Shown here: piece after piece, positions 18,102 to 26,342 of the stretch
Position numbering within the stretch: the stretch's first letter is position 1
How the letters are laid out: each line of letters starts with the position of its first letter
DNA from: Alloprevotella sp.
Lineage (GTDB): Bacteria; Bacteroidota; Bacteroidia; Bacteroidales; Muribaculaceae
Assembly: GCA_023663135.1 (NCBI GenBank)
Contig: JAMPIE010000007.1
Coordinates: 1-64,000, forward strand
Direction: 5' to 3'
Length of the DNA: 64,000 nt
Notes under the pieces: model-generated
Database searches by the model: none
What the model was told of the DNA's origin: nothing
The model's input: only the letters and a program-made list of their open reading frames with translations
Program-made: the position numbers and the translations under genes

Positions 18102-18920
18102 TTAAGGCTTATTGGCCGCTGCCTTGCGGCAACGCTCCACAAGCATAAGTTTTTGCAGAAAACGCAATTGGTCTGCAAAGTAAACACTTTTTTTTGGATT
18201 ATTCAAGCTGAGAGCGTGAATAATGTCATAAGCCTTGTCGTATCGGCCTCTTCGGATATATACTTGAGCTAAGCTCTCAGAGAGCGATGTCTCGGGGCCG
18301 GGCGTGAGCGGCTCGGGCCTCGAGACAGCTTTGGCGGCCTCTTTAGACGCCTCTTTGACGGACTCCTTAGCTGCCTCTTTAGGCGCTTCGACGGCGGGCT
18401 GTGGGTCGGGGTGCGATGCCGCTGCCTGACTGGCCAGGAAGGCATCGAGGCGGCTGTCTTGGCTGTCGGTCTCGGGTGCCGGCTCCTCGGGCGCGGCTCC
18501 CTCGCTGGCCAGGAGCGAGACATAGTCGTCGGGCACCGGATTGAATATCATCTTCTCCAGCAGAGCCTCTTCGCGCTCGCTCATGCGCCCATAGGTGGAG
18601 AGGAAGGTGTCTATGGCCGAGTCGGTGGTGGTGGCCGTGGGTTCAATGGCTTCTTCCGGGGGCATGAAGCCTGAGAGGAGGGCTCCGTCGGGGTCGAGCA
18701 GACGGAAGAGGGCATCGCGGCCGGGTGTGCCGGCAGCTACGCGGCCTATCAGCGCGCGTCGCTCATCCGGTTCCAGTCCGGGTGCTCTTTGGAGCCTCAG
18801 AGCAGCCGGGAGGGTGAGATATGGGAAGTCGGCGGCCAACAGAGTGGCCTCCTCGCGCGAGGGCACCACGCCGGGCTCGTTAATCAGCCGACTTAAGATT
18901 TCTGTCGAGGAATGAGCCAT
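18102..18920 (-). CDS. TPR-like protein between lptE and secG
   Basis: 272 residues from ATG 18920 (TTG 18926 is also in frame). The N-terminal half is helical. The middle, about residues 150-205, is a low-complexity Lys/Glu/Ala stretch. The last 60 residues contain one recognisable TPR-like hairpin pair (SLAQVYIRRGRYDKAYDIIH). No signal peptide is seen, so the protein is cytoplasmic or associated with partners. Conserved position in Bacteroidales between an LptE-type gene and secG suggests an envelope-biogenesis link, but the function is unknown. Confidence 0.75.
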   Translation of the reverse strand: MAHSSTEILSRLINEPGVVPSREEATLLAADFPYLTLPAALRLQRAPGLEPDERRALIGRVAAGTPGRDALFRLLDPDGALLSGFMPPEEAIEPTATTTDSAIDTFLSTYGRMSEREEALLEKMIFNPVPDDYVSLLASEGAAPEEPAPETDSQDSRLDAFLASQAAASHPDPQPAVEAPKEAAKESVKEASKEAAKAVSRPEPLTPGPETSLSESLAQVYIRRGRYDKAYDIIHALSLNNPKKSVYFADQLRFLQKLMLVERCRKAAANKP

Positions 18921-18928
18921 ATGCAAGA

Positions 18929-19462
18929 TTACCAGTCGCCGAGGGTGGCGTTAAATATTTGTATAATAAGCTCTTCAGAGAGAGTCTGGCAAAGCTCGTC
19001 CTGCACATCCACCAGGAGTTGATTGGCATCAAAGTCTTTGAAGGCTGAGAAGGTCTGGTCAAAGCTCTTGTTCTCAGCCTTATTATCGGTGTAGACCACG
19101 CGCACCTTGATGGTGAGTCTCGTCTGAGAGGCATAGGCATCTTGCGTCACCGCCTGGGGAGTGAGCTCATATCCGACAATCTCCCCCTCGAGCTGGAGGT
19201 CGGCCGGGGCGTCGGTCACTTGGAGGCGCGTGTTGCGCGACACGTAGTTGAGCAGCTCTGTCTCAAAGGTGGTCTGTAACGGGGGGTAGACCAGGGCGGC
19301 ACGTATGGGGAAGTTGCCGATAGCCACCGTCTTATAGACATTGTAGTCGATGGCCGAGCCGTTGAGGGTCCAGCTGAAACGGCATCCCGCGAGCATCAGC
19401 AGGGGGATAAAGATGGCGGCGAGCAAGGCTATTGACGCTAATGGCGAGCGGCGGAGGGGCAT
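18929..19462 (-). CDS. lptE: LptE-family LPS-assembly lipoprotein
   Basis: 177 residues from ATG 19462; an upstream TTG at 19492 lies inside the promoter -7 box and cannot be the start. Signal peptide with lipobox MLAGC, then the Bacteroidetes LptE pattern (F-S-x-x-G-S-A, VAIGNFPIRA, FETELLNYVSRNTRL). LptE forms a plug in the LptD barrel that inserts lipopolysaccharide into the outer leaflet. The next gene starts eight bases after its stop, so the cluster lptE-TPR-secG is one transcript. Confidence 0.88.
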   Translation of the reverse strand: MPLRRSPLASIALLAAIFIPLLMLAGCRFSWTLNGSAIDYNVYKTVAIGNFPIRAALVYPPLQTTFETELLNYVSRNTRLQVTDAPADLQLEGEIVGYELTPQAVTQDAYASQTRLTIKVRVVYTDNKAENKSFDQTFSAFKDFDANQLLVDVQDELCQTLSEELIIQIFNATLGDW

Positions 19463-19489
19463 GGCGGGCTGGTTTAAGGTTACTGTCTG

Positions 19490-19497
19490 CAAAGGTA
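19490..19497 (-). promoter_or_regulatory. Promoter -7 box for lptE-TPR-secG
   Basis: Minus-strand TACCTTTG, 27 bases before ATG 19462. No TTTG at the expected distance. Confidence 0.5.
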
Positions 19498-19540
19498 GGG
19501 AAAAAACGTCAAAGGGGCATCTCCAAAGTAATAGAAAAAG

Positions 19541-19570
19541 GCGGGAGCCGCGACGATACGCGGCCCCCGC
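19541..19570 (-). terminator. Terminator of nifJ
   Basis: A strong GC-rich 12-bp stem (19541-19552 with 19559-19570, one A/C mismatch) with a 6-base loop, followed on the minus strand by CTTTTT. Confidence 0.8.
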
Positions 19571-19620
19571 GAGTATGGGGCTCTACGGCGCAATAGCCGC
19601 AGAGATATGGGTCGATGGGC

Positions 19621-22600
19621 TTAGAGCTTGCCTACTTCGGGATCGACGCCCCACTGCTGCTGAGCCAGGCGGCGATAGTTGTTGTAGCGCCACTGGGCGT
19701 TGGCCTTGGCAGCGGCGAAGAGCTCGGCGGCTTCAGCGGGGAACGACTTGAGGAGCGAAGCGTAGCGCACCTCGCCTTTGAGGAAGTCTTCAAACTTCTC
19801 CCAGTCGGGAGCCTTGGAGTCGAGGCTGAAGGGGTTCTTTCCCTCTTCCTCAAGCGCGGGATTGTAGCGCCAGAGGCTCCAGTAGCCACACTCGACGGCC
19901 TTCTGCTCCTCCTGCTGGGCGTGACCCATGCCGGCCTTGATGCCGTGGTTGATGCAGGGGGCGTAAGCGATGATGAGCGAGGGGCCATCGTAGGCCTCAG
20001 CCTCGCGGATGGCCTTGAGGGTCTGAGCCTGATCGGCGCCCATGGCGATCTGAGCCACGTAGACGTAGCCGTAGGTAGAGGCGATGAGGCCGAGGTCTTT
20101 CTTGCGGATGCGCTTGCCGGAGGCGGCAAACTTGGCCACGGCGCCGAGCGGGGTGGCCTTGGAGGCCTGGCCGCCGGTGTTGGAGTAAACCTCGGTATCA
20201 ACGACTATGACATTGATGTTCTTGCCGGATGCGAGGACATGGTCGAGGCCGCCGAAGCCGATGTCGTAGGCCGCACCGTCGCCGGCGATAATCCACTGGC
20301 TGCGGTAGGCGATGTAGTGGCGGACGGAGAGGAGCTGCTGGCAGGTGGCGCAGCCGCAGGCCTCGCAGAGGGGCACAATCTCGTCGGCCACAGCGCGGGT
20401 GATGGCGGCCGAGGTCTGGTTGGCGAGCCACTGGTTGGCGAGCTCGTGGATGCGTTCAGAGCAGTCGGGGCATTCAGCAACGCGCTTCATGATGTCGGCC
20501 ACGCGAGCGGTGAGCTTCTCAGAGCCGATATACATGCCGAGGCCAAACTCAGCGAAGTCCTCAAAGAGAGAGTTGCCCCAAGCGGGACCGTGACCCTTCT
20601 CGTTGAAGGTGTAGGGGGTGGAGGGGACGGAGCCGGCCCATATGGATGAGCAACCGGTGGCATTGGCAATCATCTCGTGGTCGCCATAGAGCTGGGAGAT
20701 GAGCTTGATGTAAGGTGTCTCGCCGCAGCCGGAGCAAGCGCCGGAGAACTCGAGGTAGGGGCGGGCAAACTGGCTGTTCTTGACATTGAGCTTGATGTCA
20801 ACGCGGTCTTGCTTAGAAGCAACATGGTCAACGCAGTAGTCCCAGTTTTCCTGGAGGGGGAGCTGAGTCTCGAGGGGCTTCATGACCAGAGCCTTCTCGC
20901 CGCGCTTGCCGGGGCATACGTCGGCACAGTTGCCGCAGCCGAGGCAGTCGAGGGGGTCGACGGCCTGAATGAAGCGGAGGCCTTCGAGCCCCTTGCCGAT
21001 GGCTGCGAGGGTGTAGCTCTCTTCAAAGGGAGCGGCGGCCATTTCGGCGGCATCGAGGAGGAAGGGACGGATAGTGGCGTGGGGGCAGACGTAGGCACAC
21101 TTGTTGCACTGGATGCAGTTCTCGGGCTTCCACTCGGGCACGAAGGTGGCCACTCCGCGGCGCTCATACTTGGCGGTAGACTGCTGCCAGGTGCCGTCGG
21201 CGAAGGGGAGGAAGTCTGAGACCTTGAGGAGGTCGCCATCCTGAGCGTTGATGGGGCGGCAGATGTCGGTGACAAATGCGGGCTCGTCGCGCTCGGGCTT
21301 GGGGTCGGGGCCGAGCTGGCTCCATGCGGGGTCGACGGTGAGGGTCTTGTACTCGTCGCCGCGGTCAACGGCGGCGTAGTTTTTGTCGACGATGTCTTGA
21401 CCCTTCTTGCCGTAGCTCTTGACGATGAACTTCTTCATCTGCTCGACGGCGAGGTCTACGGGGATCACCTCGGTGATGCGGAAGAAGGCGCTCTGGAGGA
21501 TGGTGTTGGTGCGGTTGCCCAGGCCAATCTCCTGTGCAATCTTGGTGGCGTTGATGTAGTAGACGGTGATGTTGTGGTCGGCAAAGTATTTCTTGACCTT
21601 GTTGGGGAGGTTCTTAGCCAGCTCATCGCCCTCCCAGATGGTGTTGAGGAGGAAGGTGCCGCCGTCGCGGAGACCACGGGTCACGTCGTAGAGGTGGGTG
21701 TAAGCCTGGACGTGGCAAGCCACGAAGTTGGGGGTTGTGACGGGATAAGTTGAGCGGATGGGCTCGTCGCCGAAGCGGAGGTGGGAGCAGGTGAAGCCGC
21801 CGCTCTTCTTGGAGTCGTAGGAGAAGTAGGCCTGGCAATACTTGTTGGTGTTGTCGCCGATGATCTTCACGGAGTTTTTGTTGGCACCGACAGTGCCGTC
21901 GGCGCCGAGGCCGTAGAACTTAGCCTCGTAAGTGGAACCGCCGAGGACGATGGGCTCCACGGGGGGGAGCGATGTAAAGGTCACATCGTCGATGATGCCC
22001 AGGGTGAAGTGGTTCTTAGGCTCGGGGAGGGCCAGGTTGTCATAGACGGAGATGATGAGGGCGGGGGTAACGTCCTTGGAAGCGAGGCCGAAGCGACCGC
22101 CGACGATAGCGGGGGCATTGGCCACGCCGTTGTAGGCCTCGCAGACGTCGAGGTAGAGGGGCTCGCCGTTGGCGCCGGGCTCCTTGGTGCGGTCGAGGAC
22201 AGCGATGCGCTTGACGGTGGAGGGGATGGCTCCGAGGAGGTGCTTGACGGAGAAGGGACGGAAGAGATGGACGCTTACGAGACCCACCTTCTCTCCCTTG
22301 GCCATGAGGATGTCAATGGCCTCCTGGGCGGCCTGAGTGCCGGAGCCCATGCAGATGATGACGCGGTCGGCTTCGGGGTGGCCATAGTAGTTGAAGAGGT
22401 GATATTCGCGGCCGGTAATCTTGGAGATTTCGGCCATATATTGCTCAACGATTTCGGGCACGGCGTTGTAGGCAGTGTTGCAAGCCTCGCGGTGCTGGAA
22501 GAAGACGTCGCCATTCTCGGCCATGCCGCGAGCGACGGGAGCGTCGGGGCTGAGGGCGCGATTGCGGAATGCGTTGAGGGCATCGCGGTCGAGCAGGGGC

Positions 22601-23181
22601 TCGAGGTCTTCAATGTCAAGGCACTCGATCTTCTGGATCTCGTGGGAGGTGCGGAAACCGTCAAAGAAGTTGACGAAAGGAATGCGGCTCTTGATTGTGG
22701 CGAGGTGGGCAACACCGGCGAGGTCCATTACTTCTTGAACAGAGCCTTCGCAGAGCATGGCGCAGCCGGTCTGGCGGGTGGCCATCACGTCGAGGTGGTC
22801 GCCAAAGATGCTGAGGGCATGAGAGGCGATTGTACGAGCCGAAACATGGAAGACGCAGGGGAGCTGCTCACCGGCAATCTTATACATGTTGGGAATCATA
22901 AGCAGGAGACCCTGCGAGGCGGTGTAGGTGGTGGTCAGGGCGCCGGCCTGGAGCGAGCCGTGGACTGCGCCGGCGGCGCCGCCTTCACTCTGCATCTCCT
23001 GGACGAGGACAGTCTCGCCAAAGATGTTCTTACGACCCTGTGCGGCCCATTCGTCGACATACTCAGCCATTGTCGACGACGGGGTGATGGGGTAGATAGC
23101 GGCCACCTCCGTAAACATATAGGAGATGTGGGCAGCTGCCTGATTGCCATCACAAGTCAAGAATTTCTTTTCCTTACTCAT
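19621..23181 (-). CDS. nifJ: Pyruvate:ferredoxin (flavodoxin) oxidoreductase
   Basis: 1186 residues, full length for the single-chain enzyme. It oxidatively decarboxylates pyruvate to acetyl-CoA and reduces ferredoxin or flavodoxin, the central step of anaerobic energy metabolism. Visible parts: the N-terminal pyrimidine-binding domain (AAHISYMFTEVAAIYPITPSS), two 4Fe-4S motifs in the middle (CIQCNKCAYVCP and CLGCGNCADVCP), a further cysteine pair near CSGCGETPY, and the thiamine diphosphate site GDGAAYDIGFGGLDH...VDTEVYSNTGG. Monocistronic, with its own promoter and terminator. Confidence 0.97.
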   Translation of the reverse strand: MSKEKKFLTCDGNQAAAHISYMFTEVAAIYPITPSSTMAEYVDEWAAQGRKNIFGETVLVQEMQSEGGAAGAVHGSLQAGALTTTYTASQGLLLMIPNMYKIAGEQLPCVFHVSARTIASHALSIFGDHLDVMATRQTGCAMLCEGSVQEVMDLAGVAHLATIKSRIPFVNFFDGFRTSHEIQKIECLDIEDLEPLLDRDALNAFRNRALSPDAPVARGMAENGDVFFQHREACNTAYNAVPEIVEQYMAEISKITGREYHLFNYYGHPEADRVIICMGSGTQAAQEAIDILMAKGEKVGLVSVHLFRPFSVKHLLGAIPSTVKRIAVLDRTKEPGANGEPLYLDVCEAYNGVANAPAIVGGRFGLASKDVTPALIISVYDNLALPEPKNHFTLGIIDDVTFTSLPPVEPIVLGGSTYEAKFYGLGADGTVGANKNSVKIIGDNTNKYCQAYFSYDSKKSGGFTCSHLRFGDEPIRSTYPVTTPNFVACHVQAYTHLYDVTRGLRDGGTFLLNTIWEGDELAKNLPNKVKKYFADHNITVYYINATKIAQEIGLGNRTNTILQSAFFRITEVIPVDLAVEQMKKFIVKSYGKKGQDIVDKNYAAVDRGDEYKTLTVDPAWSQLGPDPKPERDEPAFVTDICRPINAQDGDLLKVSDFLPFADGTWQQSTAKYERRGVATFVPEWKPENCIQCNKCAYVCPHATIRPFLLDAAEMAAAPFEESYTLAAIGKGLEGLRFIQAVDPLDCLGCGNCADVCPGKRGEKALVMKPLETQLPLQENWDYCVDHVASKQDRVDIKLNVKNSQFARPYLEFSGACSGCGETPYIKLISQLYGDHEMIANATGCSSIWAGSVPSTPYTFNEKGHGPAWGNSLFEDFAEFGLGMYIGSEKLTARVADIMKRVAECPDCSERIHELANQWLANQTSAAITRAVADEIVPLCEACGCATCQQLLSVRHYIAYRSQWIIAGDGAAYDIGFGGLDHVLASGKNINVIVVDTEVYSNTGGQASKATPLGAVAKFAASGKRIRKKDLGLIASTYGYVYVAQIAMGADQAQTLKAIREAEAYDGPSLIIAYAPCINHGIKAGMGHAQQEEQKAVECGYWSLWRYNPALEEEGKNPFSLDSKAPDWEKFEDFLKGEVRYASLLKSFPAEAAELFAAAKANAQWRYNNYRRLAQQQWGVDPEVGKL

Positions 23182-23279
23182 TGTTAATTATATGGTTGGA
23201 TAAAATATTACGTATCGTTGGCGCCCATGGGCGTGGGCGGCTTCGATGAAATGCCGACACATTTGTCCACATTACCCGG

Positions 23280-23310
23280 CGAAGTTACGAAAAATCCGGG
23301 GATCAGCAAA
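23280..23310 (-). promoter_or_regulatory. Promoter of nifJ
   Basis: On the minus strand: TTTG (23310-23307), a 19-bp spacer, TAACTTCG (23287-23280). One mismatch to TAnnTTTG. The leader is about 95 bases. Confidence 0.65.
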
Positions 23311-23380
23311 AAAATCTTTTGCTTGGGGGCGTGATTGTCCAAAAGAGTCCAAAAGGTAGTCATAAACGGAACTTTTAAAC

Positions 23381-23388
23381 TATTTTTG
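23381..23388 (+). promoter_or_regulatory. Promoter -7 box of the Arg/Gln-rich protein gene
   Basis: TATTTTTG matches TAnnTTTG and would place the transcript start at about 23393, the first base of the hairpin that follows. No TTTG box at 19-20 bp. Confidence 0.45.
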
Positions 23389-23393
23389 CAATC

Positions 23394-23468
23394 GGGAGGT
23401 TAAACGACCGGGACATGATGCGTCTAAATCATAAACGCCCGGGCTTAGTCCTAAATGATTAACCTCCC
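23394..23468 (+). promoter_or_regulatory. Structured 5' leader (nested inverted repeats)
   Basis: The outer arms are a perfect 10-bp inverted repeat (GGGAGGTTAA at 23394-23403 with 23459-23468). Inside are CCGGG/CCCGG (23408-23412 and 23438-23442) and ATGAT/ATCAT (23415-23419 and 23428-23432). AATCAT at 23427-23432 can instead pair with ATGATT at 23455-23460. The structure ends 20 bases before the start codon. It may stabilise the mRNA or regulate its translation. It matches no riboswitch class I know. Confidence 0.5.
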
Positions 23469-23488
23469 CAAAAAACATTCACACCGCC

Positions 23489-24409
23489 ATGACCAATCTA
23501 CGCAACATCATACTTGGCGCCATGTGTGGCTTGCTTGTCGTAACGGCCACCCCCATACAGGTTTTCGGCGCAGAGCAGCGCCGAAGCGAGCGCCACGAGC
23601 AGCGACAGGAGCGTCGCGAGCATCGACAAGAGCAGCGTCAGCATCGACAGGAGCGCCGTCAAGAACAGCAGCGCCAGCGGCAGAATGAGCGCCGGCAGGA
23701 GCGTCGCCAGGAGCAGCGTCCCGGCGGTCAGCCCCAGCGTCCTCAGCGTCCGCATCAGCCCCAGCGACCGCATCAGCCTCAGCAACCTCAGCGTCCTCAG
23801 CGTCCGCATCAGCCTCAGCGTCCCGGCGGTCAACACCACTGGAATCCCGGCAAGCCCAACCACGTGCGCCCCGGAATGGCCATCCATCGCCCGCCGGTGG
23901 CTCCGCCGCCTCACAGGCCCCATCGCCCCGCTCGCTTCTATGGCTTCCATCGTCCGACGCCTCCGCCCTCATGGCGCCCCGGCCCAAGGCCGCTCTTTAC
24001 GTCGGTCCTCGGCCTCGCTTTTGGCTCGGCCATCACAGCAGGCATCGATGCTCTTATCTCAAGTGGATATATCGTCGATGGATATACCAACAATATGGTG
24101 TATGTCAACGATGCAGTGCAGCTCAATATGGCTTGGCCCTTCGCGGCTCTGCAATATAATAGCGGAGGGTATCTCGAGGGCTCGGAATTTGTCTACGACT
24201 CGCCACGCCCCGACTATGGTCGCTATCGCATGGCCTATAACCGTCTGGTGAACCTCTATGGGCCACCGGTGACCAGTTACCATCAGGGCATTGATATGGG
24301 TGCCACATGGTGGGGGCCCGGCGGACAGTATGTCACGCTTCGCTTTGACTTTCGCGCACCGGTCTCGGGCGCCAATAGATATTACACCACCCTCTCCTTC
24401 GGTATCTGA
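23489..24409 (+). CDS. Exported Arg/Gln/His/Pro-rich low-complexity protein
   Basis: 306 residues. Signal peptide of about 28 residues ending VFGA. Residues about 29-82 are almost only Arg, Gln, Glu and His. Residues about 83-165 are Pro/Gln/Arg/His repeats (PQRP, PHQP units). The last 140 residues form an ordinary globular part with a glycine-rich hydrophobic stretch (LGLAFGSAITAGIDALIS) and many aromatic residues. No family recognised for the tail. The strongly basic, proline-rich part could bind polyanions or span the periplasm; this is inference. It is followed 22 bases later by nadE. Confidence 0.65.
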   Translation: MTNLRNIILGAMCGLLVVTATPIQVFGAEQRRSERHEQRQERREHRQEQRQHRQERRQEQQRQRQNERRQERRQEQRPGGQPQRPQRPHQPQRPHQPQQPQRPQRPHQPQRPGGQHHWNPGKPNHVRPGMAIHRPPVAPPPHRPHRPARFYGFHRPTPPPSWRPGPRPLFTSVLGLAFGSAITAGIDALISSGYIVDGYTNNMVYVNDAVQLNMAWPFAALQYNSGGYLEGSEFVYDSPRPDYGRYRMAYNRLVNLYGPPVTSYHQGIDMGATWWGPGGQYVTLRFDFRAPVSGANRYYTTLSFGI

Positions 24410-24431
24410 CCTCATAAATCCCATCCTCCTA

Positions 24432-26330
24432 ATGACCAACGGATTTCTGCGCGTGGCCTCGGCCGTGCCCCCAGTCAATGTGGCCGATGTCAAGGCCAAT
24501 GTAGAAGGCATTATAGCCCTTGCCGCCATCCTGGCCGGCAAGGGCGTTGAGCTCACGGTGATGCCTGAGATGTGTCTCACCGGCTACACCTGCGCCGACC
24601 TCTTCCATTCCTCAACCCTTCTCCGGGCCGCCGCCGAGGGGCTGGAGCAGATAAGAGAAGCGTCGCTCCAATGGCCCGGGATGGCATTGGCTGTGGGGGT
24701 GCCTGTCAGTGACGGGACAGCCCTGCACAACTGCGCCGCGCTCATCGCCGCCGGTGAGGTGAAGCTCATGGTGGCAAAGGAGTTCCTGCCGACCTATAAT
24801 GAGTTTTATGAGCGTCGCTGGTGGGCACCCGGACCGGAAGGACAGACTCGCCTCATCCCCTGGGCCGGAGCCCTCATAGGGATGGAGATATGTGAGGAGC
24901 TATGGACCCCCGAGCCTCCGAGCGGCAAGATGGCCATGAGCGGCGCCCATGTGATAGTCAACCTATCGGCCTCCGACGACCTCATAGGTAAATATGACTA
25001 TCTCCGCAGCCTCGTCACCGGCCAAAGCGGGCGATGCATATGTGGATATGCTTATGCTTCTGCCGGATATGGCGAGAGCACAACCGACCTTGTTTATTCC
25101 GGCAAGGCCCTCATTGCCGAGCGCGGCTCCCTCTTGGCCGAGAACAACCGCTGGGACACCGACGACCGCTACGTCATTGCCGATATAGATATTGAAGCCA
25201 TAGAGCGCGACCGCATCCACACCTCCTCGTTTGCCTCCTCGGCCCGGGCCGCCGGCATCGCTCCCTTGGGGCAGTGCCTTGGCGAGCGGATATATGACCC
25301 CGAGAAGCTCCCGGATTATCGCTACGTAGACCCGCGGCCCTTCGTGCCGGCCGACCAGGCCGGGCGCGACAGCCGCTGTAACGAGATTGCCAACATACAG
25401 ACAGCCGGCTTGCGCCGCCGCCTCGAAGCCATCCACGCCCGGAGCCTCACTATAGGGGTCTCCGGCGGCCTCGACTCCACATTGGCACTCCTGGTGGCCG
25501 TCAGAGCCTTTGACTCCCTCTCACTCCCCCGCGAGGGGATCATAGGGGTGACGATGCCCGGCTTTGGCACTACCGGCCGTACCCTCGGCAATAGTCGTGC
25601 CTTGATGCAGGGACTTGGCATCACCATCAGGGAGATACCAATCTCAGAGGCCGTCATGCTGCATTTCCGCGACATTGGCCACGACCCGGAGACGCGCGAC
25701 GTGACATATGAGAATTGCCAGGCACGCGAGCGCACTCAGATATTGATGGACATAGCCAATCAGACTGGCGGCATAGTGCTCGGCACGGGCGACCTTTCGG
25801 AGCTTGCCCTCGGATGGGCCACCTACAATGGCGATCATATGTCGATGTATGGGGTGAATGTTGGAGTGCCCAAGACGCTCGTAAGGCATATGGTGGAATG
25901 GTTTGCATCTGTGGCCCGCCGAGCCGGCGACACGCTCGTGGCCGACACGCTCGATGATATATGCGCCACGCCTGTGAGCCCCGAGCTGCTCCCGCCGAGT
26001 GCCGACGGGCAGATAGCGCAGAAGACCGAAGACACCGTTGGCCCCTATCTCCTTCACGACTTCTTCCTCTATTACACACTTCGCTTTGGCTTCTCTCCAA
26101 GACGCATTTACATACTCGCACGCAAGGCATTTGCGGAGACGGAGCGAGGAGTGGTCTTGAAATGGATGAGAGTCTTTTTCCGACGCTTTTTTGCACAGCA
26201 GTTTAAGCGGTCGTGTCTCCCCGACGGGCCCAAGGTGGGGAGTGTGTGCCTCTCGCCGCGCGGCGACTGGCGGATGCCCTCCGATGCCTCGGCCGCTCTG
26301 TGGCTCGCCGAAATCGAATCGCTGTCGTAG
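24432..26330 (+). CDS. nadE: Glutamine-dependent NAD+ synthetase
   Basis: 632 residues from ATG 24432; longer in-frame readings extend into the previous gene. The N-terminal nitrilase-type glutaminase domain has Glu46 in MPEMCLTGYT, a Lys in AKEFLPTYNE and a Cys in GMEICEELW. The C-terminal synthetase domain has the PP-loop GVSGGLDST near residue 342 and the later GTGDLSELALGW motif. The enzyme makes NAD+ from nicotinate adenine dinucleotide, ATP and glutamine-derived ammonia. It ends 12 bases before the stop of the convergent muramidase gene. Confidence 0.95.
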   Translation: MTNGFLRVASAVPPVNVADVKANVEGIIALAAILAGKGVELTVMPEMCLTGYTCADLFHSSTLLRAAAEGLEQIREASLQWPGMALAVGVPVSDGTALHNCAALIAAGEVKLMVAKEFLPTYNEFYERRWWAPGPEGQTRLIPWAGALIGMEICEELWTPEPPSGKMAMSGAHVIVNLSASDDLIGKYDYLRSLVTGQSGRCICGYAYASAGYGESTTDLVYSGKALIAERGSLLAENNRWDTDDRYVIADIDIEAIERDRIHTSSFASSARAAGIAPLGQCLGERIYDPEKLPDYRYVDPRPFVPADQAGRDSRCNEIANIQTAGLRRRLEAIHARSLTIGVSGGLDSTLALLVAVRAFDSLSLPREGIIGVTMPGFGTTGRTLGNSRALMQGLGITIREIPISEAVMLHFRDIGHDPETRDVTYENCQARERTQILMDIANQTGGIVLGTGDLSELALGWATYNGDHMSMYGVNVGVPKTLVRHMVEWFASVARRAGDTLVADTLDDICATPVSPELLPPSADGQIAQKTEDTVGPYLLHDFFLYYTLRFGFSPRRIYILARKAFAETERGVVLKWMRVFFRRFFAQQFKRSCLPDGPKVGSVCLSPRGDWRMPSDASAALWLAEIESLS

Positions 26331-26342
26331 AGACGACGGGCG

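Larger units (their letters stand above)
23182..23488. other. Divergent regulatory gap between nifJ and the Arg/Gln-rich protein gene
   Basis: This 307-base gap holds no gene. It contains the minus-strand nifJ promoter (23280-23310), a plus-strand -7 box (23381-23388), and a large imperfect hairpin (23394-23468) that would form the very 5' end of the plus-strand transcript. Confidence 0.7.

Noticed and set aside
19615..20649. 344-codon plus-strand open frame over the 3' end of nifJ
   Set aside because: Same cause: a shadow of a GC-rich gene, with no family pattern.
21781..23187. 468-codon open frame on the plus strand across nifJ
   Set aside because: It is antisense to the clearly real nifJ gene. 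The translation is Gly/Val/Glu-rich low-complexity sequence typical of the complement of GC-biased codons, with no motif.
23579..23835. Possible CRISPR-like or minisatellite array
   Set aside because: The repeated units are codon-level repeats (Arg/Gln/Pro/His) inside a coding sequence, with no regular spacer lengths.
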